Below, piece after piece: positions 5,744 to 6,627 of a stretch of DNA of 6,627 nucleotides. The stretch comes from an uncultured Bacilli bacterium (GTDB taxonomy: Bacteria; Bacillota_I; Bacilli_A; RF39; UBA660), in the NCBI GenBank assembly GCA_947630585.1, contig CANRIE010000037.1, positions 1-6,627 of the forward strand, in the 5' to 3' direction. The position numbers and the translations under genes were made by a program. Position 1 is the first letter of the stretch. Each line of letters opens with the position of its first letter. The notes under the pieces are model-generated. The model was not told where the DNA came from, did no database searches, and saw only the letters and a program-made list of their open reading frames with translations.

Positions 5744-6627
5744 CTACTTTATTTCTTTAATACTATATTTATTTTTATTAATTTCTGTATTATCAAAAGT
5801 TTTACTTGAAAGATAAATAATAATTATTAATAAAATTTGAATAATAAAGAGAAAAATACCAATTCCTATATAAAATTCTTCTGTAATCTGAATAATATGT
5901 TCAATTATAAACATACTTAAATCTAAGAATAACAATATACTAACAACAATAATTAATTTTTCTTTTTCAAGAGGTACTTTAATACTAACTTTTGATGTAT
6001 TCGCGTTCATTAGTAAATGATATTCCTTATTTTTATAATTTAGTTTACAATCATAAATTGGTAATAATATGCACTCTATTTTTTCATTTATAAATATAAC
6101 ATCATCATTAAAATTATTAATGCTTTCTATTCCTTCACGAGCTTTATCATGAATATAATTCATCATATCTTTATAATTAGTATTTAACTTCGTTTTAACA
6201 TGATTTTTTAAATCAAAAGATGACTCATCAATATCAAGAGGATAAATTGTATTTAAAATAGATTTATCAAAATCATTAAATTCATCAAATAACATATCTT
6301 TAATTTCATAATAATTATCATTAATAAAACATTTACAATTATAAAGAATTAAAGGTATATATATTAAATTAATATCTTCTTGTTTGTATTTTAAAACTTT
6401 TGAAAAATTATGAGGAATTAAAACTTTAAAATTTAAATTTCTCTTTATTTCTTTTAAGAAATCTTCTTTACTGAAGTTTATTGATAATACTTTAGGACTT
6501 TTTATTAAGGATTCAAAATCTGAATCTTCTAGTATAACAATATCATATTTATCTATTTCTTTTAAACTTTTTCTAATATTACATTTATAGCAGATAAATT
6601 TTTTAGCATAGAAATCAAATCGCATTA
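5744..6627 (-). CDS. Zinc-ribbon membrane protein, N-terminus cut by window edge
   Basis: At least 293 residues are visible. Met at 6625 has only 2 nt upstream of it, so no ribosome binding site can be seen. MRFDFYAKKFICYKC looks like the middle of a zinc ribbon of the pattern CPxCGxxMxFDxxxxKxxCxxC, so a first CxxC knuckle and the true start probably lie beyond the window; only C12 and C15 of the second knuckle are visible. Next comes a soluble region with VLSINFSKEDFLKEIKRN and LIYIPLILYNCK, then IECILLPIYDCKLNYKNKEY and HLLMNANTSKVSIKVPLEKEKL. These match the LLPVW..YKGK.Y.F.MNGQTGK..G..P pattern of bacterial zinc-ribbon (TFIIB-type) membrane proteins. Two membrane helices end the protein (about 224-242 and 251-272). 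The role of the family is unknown to me. It is followed 44 bp later by the Fic gene on the same strand. Confidence 0.75.
   Translation of the reverse strand, partial: MRFDFYAKKFICYKCNIRKSLKEIDKYDIVILEDSDFESLIKSPKVLSINFSKEDFLKEIKRNLNFKVLIPHNFSKVLKYKQEDINLIYIPLILYNCKCFINDNYYEIKDMLFDEFNDFDKSILNTIYPLDIDESSFDLKNHVKTKLNTNYKDMMNYIHDKAREGIESINNFNDDVIFINEKIECILLPIYDCKLNYKNKEYHLLMNANTSKVSIKVPLEKEKLIIVVSILLFLDLSMFIIEHIIQITEEFYIGIGIFLFIIQILLIIIIYLSSKTFDNTEINKNKYSIKEIK

Overview
The window is very AT-rich. Every convincing gene lies on the minus strand, so transcription runs from high to low coordinates. Strong AGGAGG-type ribosome binding sites, BcrA-type transporter parts and the Fic and zinc-ribbon protein families point to a low-GC Gram-positive bacterium (Bacillota), possibly an uncultured or gut-associated Bacilli or Clostridia member. 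Species cannot be named from the sequence. The genetic code looks standard: tryptophan is TGG, and CGG sits at a well-conserved arginine position. All visible stops are TAA or TAG.

Layout in transcription order. (1) 6627-5744 is a zinc-ribbon membrane protein whose true start probably lies outside the window. (2) 5699-4848 is a Fic-domain protein (predicted AMPylator) with a fused VbhA-like N-terminal region. (3) 4798-3713 is a two-part protein with an uncharacterised N-terminal domain and a C-terminal P-loop kinase-like domain. (4) 3688-393 is a compact module: OmpR-type response regulator (TTG start), BcrA-type ABC ATPase, ABC-2 permease and a short one-TM histidine kinase. ATPase and permease overlap by 8 bp. 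The permease and kinase ribosome binding sites lie in or against the end of the preceding gene. A perfect 10-bp direct repeat between regulator and ATPase looks like an OmpR-family binding site. The module resembles peptide-antibiotic (bacitracin or lantibiotic) sensing and resistance loci. Gaps among the upstream genes are also short (24-49 bp) with no clear terminator, so read-through along the whole strand is possible.

(5) 392-1 is the most intriguing part. A near-consensus promoter drives a 26-codon ORF that contains a G8 run, followed by a strong intrinsic terminator. A second ribosome binding site then opens a membrane or secreted protein cut by the window edge. This is the layout of an attenuator with leader peptide. 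The leader ORF also resembles the first residues of an ABC ATPase, so it may be the stump of a decayed transporter gene.

No tRNA, rRNA, CRISPR array, insertion sequence or plus-strand gene was found.
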